Positions 44,051-51,785 of a DNA stretch of 64,000 nt are shown here, piece by piece. The stretch spans positions 51,287 through 115,286 of the forward strand of contig DASVOE010000055.1 in the NCBI GenBank assembly GCA_036383515.1, given 5' to 3'. The stretch is from CADEDV01 sp036383515 (GTDB lineage: Bacteria > Bacteroidota > Bacteroidia > Chitinophagales > Chitinophagaceae). Numbering within the stretch: position 1 is the stretch's first letter; every line of letters begins with the position of its first letter. The position numbers and the translations under genes are program-made. Under the pieces are notes generated by a model, which saw only the letters and a program-made list of their open reading frames with translations, was not told where the DNA came from and made no database searches.

Positions 44051-45412
44051 ATGAAAGCACTAATCAATCTGCAAAAGAAATATTTCAACAGTAATGCAAC
44101 AAAGCCATTGGATTTCAGGATTGAGCAATTAAAGAAGCTGAAGTCTGTTTTAAAAACTTACGAGCAGGAATTAACCGATGCTGTTTTCAACGATTTCCAA
44201 AAAGGAAGTTTTAATACTTTCCTCTCCGAGTTTGCGGGAATATATGTTGACCTGGATAAATCTATTAAAAAACTTCACAAATGGGCAAAGATCAAAAGAG
44301 TTAAAACGAATATGGTCAATCTTCCCGCCAGCAGTTGCATCATGCCCGAACCATTAGGAGTTTGTCTCATTATCGGTGCATGGAATTATCCTATTAACCT
44401 GTGCCTTGTTCCTGCAATAGCAGCCATTGCCGCCGGAAATACTGTTGTGTTAAAACCCAGCGAACTTGCTACACATACCAGCAGTGTATTATCAACTATA
44501 ATTACGTCGAATTTCGATCCATCTTTTTTTGCAGTTGTTGAAGGCGGTGTTGAAGAAACATCGGAGCTCCTGGAACAACCATTTGATAAGATATTTTTCA
44601 CAGGCAGCGTCCCCGTAGGAAAAATTGTTTACAAGGCAGCCGCAAAAAATCTTATACCGGTTACATTAGAACTCGGAGGGAAAAGTCCATTGATTGTTGC
44701 GCAAGATGCCAACTTAAAGATCTGTGTAAAAAGGTTGGTTTGGGGAAAGTTTGTTAATGCCGGGCAAACCTGCATTGCTCCCGATTATGTGCTGGTTCAT
44801 AAGAGTATCGAAAAGATCTTTCTTGAAATACTTAAAAAGGAAATAGAACAAGCCCAACTTTCACTTGCCAATCAAAACTATGCCCAGATCATCAGCGAAA
44901 AACATCTTGATCGCCTGGTAAATTTGATTGAACCTGGAAAAGTATTTGTTGGCGGTGAATATGACAGGGCAAAGCGTTTGTTAGCGCCAACTGTACTTAT
45001 CAATGTTTCAGAAGATGATAAAGTTATGGAAGATGAGATCTTCGGACCGATATTACCTGTATTGACTTATGATGATATTGACAACGCCATTGCATTTATT
45101 AAATCCAGGCCCAAACCCCTGGCCTTGTATTTATTTTCTGAAAGCAACACTCTTCGTAAGAAAATACAAAATGAAATATCGTTTGGCGGTGGCATGGTGA
45201 ACGATGTGCTGATGCATTTTATCAATGATGAGCTGCCCTTTGGAGGTGTTGGAAACAGTGGCATTGGTGATTATCATGGCGAGGCCGGGTTCAAATGCTT
45301 TTCTCATTATAAAAGTATCATCAAAAAACCTACCTGGTTCGAACTGCCGCTCAAATACTATCCTTTTAGCAAATGGAAATCAGTGATGATCAAATGGGCA
45401 TTTGGAATATAG
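44051..45412 (+). CDS. Aldehyde dehydrogenase
   Basis: A 453-residue protein, full length for the family. The nucleophile is C241 in NAGQTCIAPDYV and the general base E207 in LELGGKSP. The N in the WNYP oxyanion region (GAWNYPINLCLVPAI) and the FTGS NAD-loop (FFTGSVPVG) are present. Sequence style (FNDFQKGSFNTFLSE, SSCIMPEPLGVCLIIGAWNY) is close to the NAD(P)-dependent fatty/aromatic aldehyde dehydrogenases of ALDH3 type. Substrate unknown; the neighbours (DUF1569 and an alpha/beta hydrolase) suggest detoxification or lipid-derived aldehydes. Confidence 0.93.
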   Translation: MKALINLQKKYFNSNATKPLDFRIEQLKKLKSVLKTYEQELTDAVFNDFQKGSFNTFLSEFAGIYVDLDKSIKKLHKWAKIKRVKTNMVNLPASSCIMPEPLGVCLIIGAWNYPINLCLVPAIAAIAAGNTVVLKPSELATHTSSVLSTIITSNFDPSFFAVVEGGVEETSELLEQPFDKIFFTGSVPVGKIVYKAAAKNLIPVTLELGGKSPLIVAQDANLKICVKRLVWGKFVNAGQTCIAPDYVLVHKSIEKIFLEILKKEIEQAQLSLANQNYAQIISEKHLDRLVNLIEPGKVFVGGEYDRAKRLLAPTVLINVSEDDKVMEDEIFGPILPVLTYDDIDNAIAFIKSRPKPLALYLFSESNTLRKKIQNEISFGGGMVNDVLMHFINDELPFGGVGNSGIGDYHGEAGFKCFSHYKSIIKKPTWFELPLKYYPFSKWKSVMIKWAFGI

Positions 45413-45468
45413 TTTATGTCATCACATTCTTTGAATTTTTTTTTCTGTAACAATAAAAACCAAAAAAA

Positions 45469-46290
45469 ATGAATAAGATCAAAGTAAAAGACGGCACTGA
45501 AATTTTTTACAAAGATTGGGGAACAGGTCAGCCAATTGTTTTCCATCATGGGTGGCCTCTGTGCGGCGATGACTGGGATGCACAAATGATGTTTTTTTTA
45601 AGTCATGGATTCAGAGTAATTGCTCATGACAGAAGAGGACATGGAAGATCAACTCCCACAGATATTGGGCATGACATGGATACTTATGCAGCTGATCTGG
45701 CCGAACTCACAAAAGCTCTTGATTTAAAAAATGCGATACATGTTGGTCATTCAACCGGGGGAGGTGAAGCGATTCGGTATGCTGCAAAATTTGGCCAAGG
45801 TCGTGTTGCGAAAGTAGTACTCATTAGTGCAGTCACACCAACAATGGCAAAGACAGCGAATAATCCGGATGGCGTTCCAATGTCAGTGTTTGATGACATA
45901 AGATTGAACACAGCAACACGCAGGCAACAATTTTTCCAGGATTTTACAATCCCATTTTATGGATATAATCGTGAAGGCGCAAAAATATCACAGGGCATCA
46001 GGGATAATTGGTGGCGCCAGGGAATGATGGGCGCTATAAAAGCACATTACGATTGTATCAAAGTTTTTTCAGAAACCGATTTTACAGATGATCTTAAAAA
46101 AGTGGACATACCAGTGCTACTGCAGCACGGCGAAGATGACCAGGTAGTTCCATATCAACTTACCGCAGTCAAAGCCGCGAAGCTTTTAAAAAATGGAAGA
46201 CTTATTTTATACCCTGGCTTTTCGCATGGAATGCCAACAACGGAAGCAGCAACTATTAATACAGATATTCTTGCATTTATTAAATCCTGA
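45469..46290 (+). CDS. Alpha/beta hydrolase of the non-haem chloroperoxidase/arylesterase type
   Basis: A 273-residue enzyme, full length for the family. The oxyanion HHGWP (26-30), nucleophile S95 in GHSTGGGEAIRY, acid in HGEDDQVVP and the H of FSHGMP near the end form the triad. The pattern (HDRRGHGRSTPT, MDTYAADLAEL) matches the arylesterase/non-haem chloroperoxidase group. These are broad esterases; perhydrolase activity is possible in vitro but native substrate is unknown. It lies downstream of the aldehyde dehydrogenase with a 56-base gap, probably in one operon. Confidence 0.92.
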   Translation: MNKIKVKDGTEIFYKDWGTGQPIVFHHGWPLCGDDWDAQMMFFLSHGFRVIAHDRRGHGRSTPTDIGHDMDTYAADLAELTKALDLKNAIHVGHSTGGGEAIRYAAKFGQGRVAKVVLISAVTPTMAKTANNPDGVPMSVFDDIRLNTATRRQQFFQDFTIPFYGYNREGAKISQGIRDNWWRQGMMGAIKAHYDCIKVFSETDFTDDLKKVDIPVLLQHGEDDQVVPYQLTAVKAAKLLKNGRLILYPGFSHGMPTTEAATINTDILAFIKS

Positions 46291-46349
46291 TAAGGGTCAG
46301 TATTGGTGGAAAAATAGATATATGATCTGTTTGTATAAATGCAAATGAT

Positions 46350-46907
46350 ATGGCGAATAAATTCATTGGCCTAAAGACTCCTCCTACAAAATGTATGGCA
46401 AGGTATCTTCAGAGTTTTCCTGTCAATTTACCAATTGAAAAAATTGATCTCCATAAATGGATAACCGAAATGACAGATGCGGATTATACCTCTTACTCGG
46501 CTGCCCATAAAGCAATGGTCAGCTATATCAGAAACAAAACATTTTTCATGAAGAATGTTGAGAATATTGGTATTGAAACCTTAGTACAACATTACGAATT
46601 GAAATACCATTCCGCCAATCATGTACAGTTTTATTCTTCCAAAAGCAAAGCTTATATCTTACGATGGTTCCCGGCAACAGTTGGCGTGCCCTGGGAATTA
46701 TATATAAAGCCTGTTTCACCAACAACAAGCCGCCTCGTCTGTATGATCGGCATTGACTTCTCCGGCTATATTCTTAAGATTGCATCATGGTTCAGTAGTT
46801 TCGGCGGCTTGTTTTTAAGTAAACATCTTAATGAAGAATGTAAAGCCTTTGCAAAAGACATTGAAGTAAAATTCAGACAAGCTAACTCACTTAAACCTCA
46901 TACATAG
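46350..46907 (+). CDS. Unrecognised protein, possible lipid-binding-like fold
   Basis: A 185-residue protein. The first 60 residues are helical and polar, then strands follow (NKTFFMKNVENIGIETLVQH, SSKSKAYILRWFPATVGVPW), and a hydrophobic amphipathic helix (FSGYILKIASWFSSFGGLFL) near 140-160. This order has a superficial START/SRPBCC look, but I do not recognise a named family. It sits after the alpha/beta hydrolase by 59 bases on the same strand and may be co-expressed with it. Confidence 0.6.
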   Translation: MANKFIGLKTPPTKCMARYLQSFPVNLPIEKIDLHKWITEMTDADYTSYSAAHKAMVSYIRNKTFFMKNVENIGIETLVQHYELKYHSANHVQFYSSKSKAYILRWFPATVGVPWELYIKPVSPTTSRLVCMIGIDFSGYILKIASWFSSFGGLFLSKHLNEECKAFAKDIEVKFRQANSLKPHT

Positions 46908-47075
46908 CATGAGCTAATTGACTTGGTTTAGATCATTGACCGATCTCAACCGACCATTTATTTATAAAATTTCATACCCCCAGAATTTCATTTGTTGTAT
47001 AACCCGCCTGCTGCAAATAATGGATGACCTGAGTATTAAAATAGCGTTGAAGATAGCCTAAAGATTTTACCCGTA

Positions 47076-47121
47076 GTTCCGTTTTGTACAATCCCGGACA
47101 CTCCCGTTCAATGTAGTTTTA
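47076..47121 (+). promoter_or_regulatory. Putative AraC operator and -7 element before the AraC gene
   Basis: GTTCCGTTTTGTACAAT (47076-47092) is found again, with one mismatch, at 48011-48027 before the next operon. It is followed after 21 bases by TAGTTTTA (47114-47121), one base off TAnnTTTG. The ATG is at 47192. Position just upstream of the -33 region fits an activator site, so I infer autoregulation by the AraC protein encoded directly downstream. Confidence 0.5.
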
Positions 47122-47191
47122 CCGGAACCCAATAGTAGTCGATTTTGTAACTTTATTTGAATCATCGTCGCTTTAAAAGTCAGCAGGGAAA

Positions 47192-48007
47192 ATGAATTAT
47201 AAAGAACTCAGTCCGGGGGATAGATTAAATGATTATGTGAAATGCTACTACATTTCTGAAACTTCAATGAATGAATCATTAGAAGACTGGGCATTTGCAA
47301 CGGGCTGTGTCGAAATTATGTTCAACCTGGGAACTGGAAGCTGGCAAACAGTAGTAAACGGAGAGTATATAACTACTCCGGATATTGAATTATGGGGACA
47401 GATTATACAGCCCCTGAGTTTTAAATCTCTTGGAAAGAACATCATGTTTGGTATCCGGTTTTTCCCTCACACAGCTTCGATTTTTTTGAATGAAAATATT
47501 GAACAGTTTAATAACCAGGTTTTCGATTTTAAAGATGTGGCCGGAGCACCCGTAAGGATATTGCATTCCAAATTGCTGGAAAATCCATCCTTGGATAAAA
47601 GGGTTGAAATAGTTGAAGATTTTTTATTGCATAAGCTTTCGCATTTTGAAAAAAGATTCAGCAAAGTAAAGCTGATAAGTAATATCATAAATGAGCTAAA
47701 GCAGGATGATTTTTTTGACAATATTGAAAACGTTGCATCCCGCTATGGCATCACCTCCCGTTACCTGCAAAAAATATTTTTGCAATATTCAGGTCTTACT
47801 CCCAAATTATTCAGCAAAATAAACCGTTTTCAAAACAGCCTGCAGCTTGTTGCAAAAAAAGGATCATCGCTGACTTCTATTGCTTATGATGCTGGTTATT
47901 TTGACCAGTCGCATTTTATACGGGAATTCAAATCGTTTACAGGCTTCACACCTTCGGCTTATATACCTGCGAACTCTTCTGCAATCCTTATCTCTGCAAC
48001 TAAATAA
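47192..48007 (+). CDS. AraC-family transcriptional regulator (DUF6597-type sensor domain)
   Basis: A 271-residue protein. Residues 1-120 form the DUF6597-type N-terminal domain of Bacteroidota AraC proteins (LNDYVKCYYISE, then WAFATGCVEIMFNLG and GIRFFPHTASIFL). The C-terminal two helix-turn-helix arms are at about 175-262: NVASRYGITSRYLQKIFLQY, then IAYDAGYFDQSHFIREFKSF and TGFTPSAY. A 17-base site before its own gene and before the PEP-mutase-like gene suggests it controls both. Effector unknown. Confidence 0.92.
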   Translation: MNYKELSPGDRLNDYVKCYYISETSMNESLEDWAFATGCVEIMFNLGTGSWQTVVNGEYITTPDIELWGQIIQPLSFKSLGKNIMFGIRFFPHTASIFLNENIEQFNNQVFDFKDVAGAPVRILHSKLLENPSLDKRVEIVEDFLLHKLSHFEKRFSKVKLISNIINELKQDDFFDNIENVASRYGITSRYLQKIFLQYSGLTPKLFSKINRFQNSLQLVAKKGSSLTSIAYDAGYFDQSHFIREFKSFTGFTPSAYIPANSSAILISATK

Positions 48008-48010
48008 GTT

Positions 48011-48079
48011 GTTCCGTTCTGTACAATTTCAGGTTTTTCTATTGGGATAGTTTTGTTCCTGATACCTAAATAGTATCAG
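48011..48079 (+). promoter_or_regulatory. AraC-operator copy, -7 element and hairpin before the PEP-mutase-like gene
   Basis: GTTCCGTTCTGTACAAT (48011-48027) is the second copy of the 17-base site near 47076. After 20 bases comes TAGTTTTG (48048-48055), an exact TAnnTTTG. Then CTGATAC (48059-48065) and GTATCAG (48073-48079) form a perfect 7-base inverted repeat at the expected start of transcription, a possible second operator or leader hairpin. The arrangement matches the AraC gene's own promoter, where the site-to-element gap is 21. Confidence 0.55.
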
Positions 48080-48111
48080 AAACCTATTCATTCATTTATA
48101 ATAGAAAAATC

Positions 48112-48888
48112 ATGTCCTCAAAATTTTCAACGTTTAAAGACCTGCACCAATCAGATCGTTCATTTATATTACCAAACGCCTGGGATGCAAAAAGTGCTGT
48201 ACTGTTCCAGGAAAATAAATTTCCAGCCATAGGAACATCAAGTGCCGCAGTTGCAACCAGCCTGGGTTATGAAGACGGTGAAGGAATGCCATTTGCTGAT
48301 TACCTCTTTGTTATTAAGCAGATACTATCTTGTCTACAAATTCCATTGACAGTGGATATGGAAATGGGATACGGAAAAACAAATGAAGAGATCTTTGTAA
48401 ACATGCTGCAACTAATTGATTTGGGAGTAGCAGGAATTAATATCGAAGATTCTTCAGTTAATCCTTCGGGGCGGGCTTTGAAAGAAGCAGCTGTATTTGC
48501 AAAAACGATTGAATACGTAAAGAACAAACTGGCATCAAAAAAATTAAACCTCTTCATCAATATTCGCTGCGATACCTATATTTTAAATGTTGAGAACAAA
48601 CTAAAAGAAACAATCTCCCGGTTAAATATCTACGAAACAACAGGTGCAGATGGGATTTTCTTACCCTGCATCAGTAATACAGATGACATAGCACAGGCAG
48701 TAAGCAATACAAAATTACCTCTGAATGTCATGTGCATCCCAGGACTTCCTGATTTTAATACGCTACATAAACTTGGGGTGAAACGGATTTCTATGGGGCC
48801 CTTCCTGTTTAATAAACTTTATAGTAACATCACAAAGCTTTCCCAGGAAATTTTTACTACTCAAAATTTTTCTTCACTTCTTTCTTAA
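48112..48888 (+). CDS. PEP mutase/isocitrate lyase superfamily protein
   Basis: A 258-residue protein, the usual length for the compact PEP-mutase-like group. Metal-binding D82 in VDMEMGYG and the IEDSS segment (E112, D113) are the superfamily signatures; NIRCDTY and DGIFLPCI follow. The isocitrate-lyase KKCGH loop is absent, so lyase activity on isocitrate is unlikely. Members cleave or rearrange small oxo acids (for example 2-methylisocitrate, oxaloacetate or phosphonopyruvate). It lies after the AraC regulator and before an NTF2-like gene. The substrate is not known. Confidence 0.85.
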   Translation: MSSKFSTFKDLHQSDRSFILPNAWDAKSAVLFQENKFPAIGTSSAAVATSLGYEDGEGMPFADYLFVIKQILSCLQIPLTVDMEMGYGKTNEEIFVNMLQLIDLGVAGINIEDSSVNPSGRALKEAAVFAKTIEYVKNKLASKKLNLFINIRCDTYILNVENKLKETISRLNIYETTGADGIFLPCISNTDDIAQAVSNTKLPLNVMCIPGLPDFNTLHKLGVKRISMGPFLFNKLYSNITKLSQEIFTTQNFSSLLS

Positions 48889-48945
48889 AGGTTGTTATTG
48901 TTTAAACAAAGTCAACTAATTAATCACAAATAAAAACTTAAAAAA

Positions 48946-49326
48946 ATGAAATTATCAAAAAGAGCGGAAGATGTTCACACAACTCTTGCAGCCGCCTTTA
49001 ACACGGGTGATCTAGCTACAGTAATAAGTATGTATGACGATACAGGCATCATTGTACCTGAACCAGGAAAACCGGTATCCGGCAAAGAAAAATTTGAAGA
49101 AGCGATAAAAGCCATTTTATCCATTAAAGGAAAAATGGAAATTAAAACTGTTTATTGTTTACAAACAGGAAACATTGCCGTGGGAAGATCCGAATGGAAT
49201 ATTACCGATGGCGATGAAGTAAAAATAAGTGCAAAGGGCATTGAAGTAATGAAACAGCAAACAGATGGCACATGGAAAATTGTAATAGACCATGCTTTTG
49301 GCGCCGAAATTAATTTGGTGGCTTAA
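48946..49326 (+). CDS. NTF2/SnoaL-like (DUF4440-type) protein
   Basis: A 126-residue protein with the cone-shaped NTF2-like signature: helix DVHTTLAAAFNTGDLATVIS, then MYDDTGIIVPEPGKPVSGKE, helix KFEEAIKAILSIKG, and strands IAVGRSEWNITDGDEVKISA and VMKQQTDGTWKIVIDHAFG. DUF4440 proteins can be enzymes or ligand-binding folds and the family alone does not tell. It follows the PEP-mutase-like gene by 57 bases and is probably co-regulated. A stem-loop lies further downstream at 49516. Confidence 0.85.
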   Translation: MKLSKRAEDVHTTLAAAFNTGDLATVISMYDDTGIIVPEPGKPVSGKEKFEEAIKAILSIKGKMEIKTVYCLQTGNIAVGRSEWNITDGDEVKISAKGIEVMKQQTDGTWKIVIDHAFGAEINLVA

Positions 49327-49515
49327 AAGAACAGTTATAAAATAGATAACGAAAGTACTCGCCTTGTCGGAATTTGGCAATTCCGGTGTTCTTGAATACA
49401 AGGATGCTGACAACCCGGTTTTGCAATGAAGAGATACTAATAGAAATGAAGGTAATCGGGTTGATTAGTTGGTTATCGTTTGTGGTTCGGGTTTTTTCCC
49501 TTTGCCTAACCTTTC

Positions 49516-49541
49516 TGCTGCCTCACGCTAATGAGGCAGCA
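49516..49541. terminator. Intrinsic terminator-like hairpin
   Basis: TGCTGCCTCA (49516-49525) pairs perfectly with TGAGGCAGCA (49532-49541) around a 6-base loop, followed by TTTCATTT. It separates the NTF2-like gene from the exonuclease operon. The remaining gap (49327-49654) shows nothing else of note. Confidence 0.65.
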
Positions 49542-49654
49542 TTTCATTTATAACTCTCCTACTCACTCATAATGCCTGGCCTTTTTCCTCCCCCAATTCT
49601 TCCGTATATTTATAAACACCCTAAAATGTTTCCAACTCCCAAAACAATCGATCT

Positions 49655-50173
49655 ATGCCTTTCATCATGGTTGATGTCGAAACCGACGGATCTATTCCCG
49701 GCGATTATTCAATGATCTCCTTCGGCGCTGTGCTGGTAGATGAGCAACTGGATAAAACTTTTTATGGCCGTCTTAAACCCATCTCAGAAAAATTTCTTCC
49801 GGAAGCCCTGGCTATATCAGGTCATTCAAGGGAAGAAGTAATGAAGTTTGATGACCCGGAACAGGTAATGATCGGGTTTGAAAAATGGATACATGCAAAT
49901 AGCAACGACAGACCCATCTTTATAAGCGACAACAATGGCTTTGACTGGATGTTTATATGCTGGTATTTTCATCATTTTATTGGCAGAAATCCTTTCGGTT
50001 TTAGTTCACAAAATTTAGGTAGCTTGTACAAGGGTATGCAAAAAGATATGTTTGTCAGTTTTAAACACCTGCGAAAAACAAAACATTCCCATCATCCTGT
50101 AGACGATGCAAGAGGAAATGCAGAGGCTTTACTTACTATGAAAAATAAGATGGGGCTTAAGATTAAAATCTGA
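49655..50173 (+). CDS. DEDD-type 3'-5' exonuclease
   Basis: A 172-residue nuclease. The first acidic motif is D7-x-E9 in MVDVETDG, the second Asp lies in FISDNNGFDWMF, and HHPVDDARGNAEALLTM supplies the H and last D, the DEDDh arrangement of RNase T/DnaQ-like exonucleases. The protein is short and single-domain. It heads a three-gene operon (5 bases to the Toprim gene, then a 4-base overlap to the radical SAM gene). It could process RNA or DNA ends; the unusual company is the interesting part. Confidence 0.88.
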   Translation: MPFIMVDVETDGSIPGDYSMISFGAVLVDEQLDKTFYGRLKPISEKFLPEALAISGHSREEVMKFDDPEQVMIGFEKWIHANSNDRPIFISDNNGFDWMFICWYFHHFIGRNPFGFSSQNLGSLYKGMQKDMFVSFKHLRKTKHSHHPVDDARGNAEALLTMKNKMGLKIKI

Positions 50174-50178
50174 CAGCG

Positions 50179-50877
50179 ATGAAACAGAAAAATCGTTACA
50201 AACTGAGCTCAGGACTGAGACCGCGGATTGATCCACGGGTGATGCCCGTTACCGGCGAATTGCCACAACAACGATTAGATCGTGGTTTATCACTTGTAGG
50301 TACACGGGGTGAGCAATATGTTGAATACAGGAAAATACCGGTTGCTATTGCCCATGATGCCGACGTTCGTTTTGATCCTGATTGGAACGGCCGGCCTGCA
50401 GTGATTGCTCCTATGCGTGGGGAGAACGACGAGCTCTGCTCTGTGCATGGACGTTACCTGCACCAGACTGGCAACCAGGACAAGATGTTTACGATCGGTC
50501 CCGGCGGCGGAATACTAAGTGTAGGTGATGGGCTTCATGCTAACCCGGTTATTATTGTTGAAGGTTTATTTGATGCCTTATCACTTGCTGTATGTGGTTA
50601 CAGTTCTATAGCAACAGTAGGACGCCTGGCTCCGTGGTTGCCCGGCGTATGTAAAGGGAAACAGGTGATTCTCGCATTCGATGGTAATAATCCGGGCGAA
50701 TCGCAAACGAATTTCTATAAGGAGTATCTTATTGATGCAAATATTCATCGCGTTACGCCACCGGGACATTGCAAGGATTGGAATACAGCTCTTGTCAAAC
50801 GAGGGCATCATGTGATTGAACAATGGTTAAATACTAATATTCTTCATCGCAAGAAAGATAATGTCATTGTATCATGA
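50179..50877 (+). CDS. Toprim-domain protein, primase-like
   Basis: A 232-residue protein. Residues 30-105 resemble the region before Toprim in mobile-element primases (VEYRKIPVAIAHDADVRFDP, VIAPMRGENDELCSVHGRYL). The Toprim core is at about 118-200: VIIVEGLFDALSLAV, with E in place of the catalytic Glu, and LAFDGNNPGE carrying the DxD-like acidic pair; then CKDWNTAL. There is no zinc-binding or helicase domain. Its stop overlaps the radical SAM start by four bases. A primase, nuclease or ligase-like function is possible; the pairing is unusual. Confidence 0.75.
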   Translation: MKQKNRYKLSSGLRPRIDPRVMPVTGELPQQRLDRGLSLVGTRGEQYVEYRKIPVAIAHDADVRFDPDWNGRPAVIAPMRGENDELCSVHGRYLHQTGNQDKMFTIGPGGGILSVGDGLHANPVIIVEGLFDALSLAVCGYSSIATVGRLAPWLPGVCKGKQVILAFDGNNPGESQTNFYKEYLIDANIHRVTPPGHCKDWNTALVKRGHHVIEQWLNTNILHRKKDNVIVS

Positions 50878-51686
50878 GTAAACTTCTTATACCATCGCAG
50901 GGGTTCGTTCAGCCGGCACAACCTGTGTTTAGAAAAGATTTACCATTAATGATCTGTTTCCGCGTTACCCGTTTTTGTAATGCACGATGTGGTTTTTGCC
51001 TCGCACCACCAGACGGCGGTATTCACCCGCCGGTTGAGGATCTTAAACATCGGATTGATTGGCTGTTTGCACACGGGGTGAAGACAATCCATTTTTGTGG
51101 TGGAGAACCCACCATCCATCACGATCTTCCCCAGTTGATTAACTATGTAAGTGAGAAGGGCAAAAAATCAAAACTTACTACCAATGGAATTGCTATCAAC
51201 GATAAATTGATTGATGCTTTATATGCAGGTAAAACCGAGGTAAAGGTAAGCCTGCATGGCCCCCGTGAACATCATAACGAAGTAGTTGACCGCGATGCTT
51301 TTGATGCTACCACTGCTACCATACGACGCTTGCGTTCCGCAGGTATATCCACCTCCGTTCAAACTACCATCGTCACAGGCCACCTGGATATTGTTGATTG
51401 GAGCATCAATTTCTGTCTTGAAAATAATGTGAAGCTGGTGAGCTTCCTTCCTTTTATTCCGCGTGGCAATGGATACCAGGCTCGTTCGCAATATGAACTT
51501 TCTTATAAGGAACGCCGGAGTTTACATAAGACCGTAACAGAAAGACGACGGAAATTAATGAGCCGTATCGACATACGATTACTTGATTTCAATTCCAGGC
51601 CGATACACGTCGTTGAACCGGATGGTCGTGTTGTGCTGGAGAGCGCAACAGAAGCAATGGATGTATTGCTTTACCAGATCAATTAA
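50874..51686 (+). CDS. Radical SAM protein
   Basis: A 270-residue protein. The cluster motif is C-N-A-R-C-G-F-C near residue 35 (CxxxCxxC), followed by FCGGEPTIH with the GGEP S-adenosylmethionine motif and SKLTTNGI. There is no SPASM extension and no viperin-specific end. The start ATG overlaps the Toprim stop (ATGA). Radical SAM enzymes carry out diverse C-H chemistry; here the substrate could be a nucleic acid or nucleotide because of the exonuclease and Toprim partners. That link is inference only. Confidence 0.9.
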   Translation: MSKLLIPSQGFVQPAQPVFRKDLPLMICFRVTRFCNARCGFCLAPPDGGIHPPVEDLKHRIDWLFAHGVKTIHFCGGEPTIHHDLPQLINYVSEKGKKSKLTTNGIAINDKLIDALYAGKTEVKVSLHGPREHHNEVVDRDAFDATTATIRRLRSAGISTSVQTTIVTGHLDIVDWSINFCLENNVKLVSFLPFIPRGNGYQARSQYELSYKERRSLHKTVTERRRKLMSRIDIRLLDFNSRPIHVVEPDGRVVLESATEAMDVLLYQIN

Positions 51687-51785
51687 GTTGCAGATAAAAA
51701 AATTTCTTCCCCTCTTATTTAACGACAGTACAGGATAGTTAAAAACCTCACCCGACTAATTTCATGGACTAAACTGACTTGCCAC

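Noticed and set aside
50874..51686. Prokaryotic viperin identity for the radical SAM gene
   Set aside because: It has the CxxxCxxC and GGEP motifs common to many radical SAM families, but I see none of the viperin-specific C-terminal blocks; a nucleotide kinase is also not adjacent.
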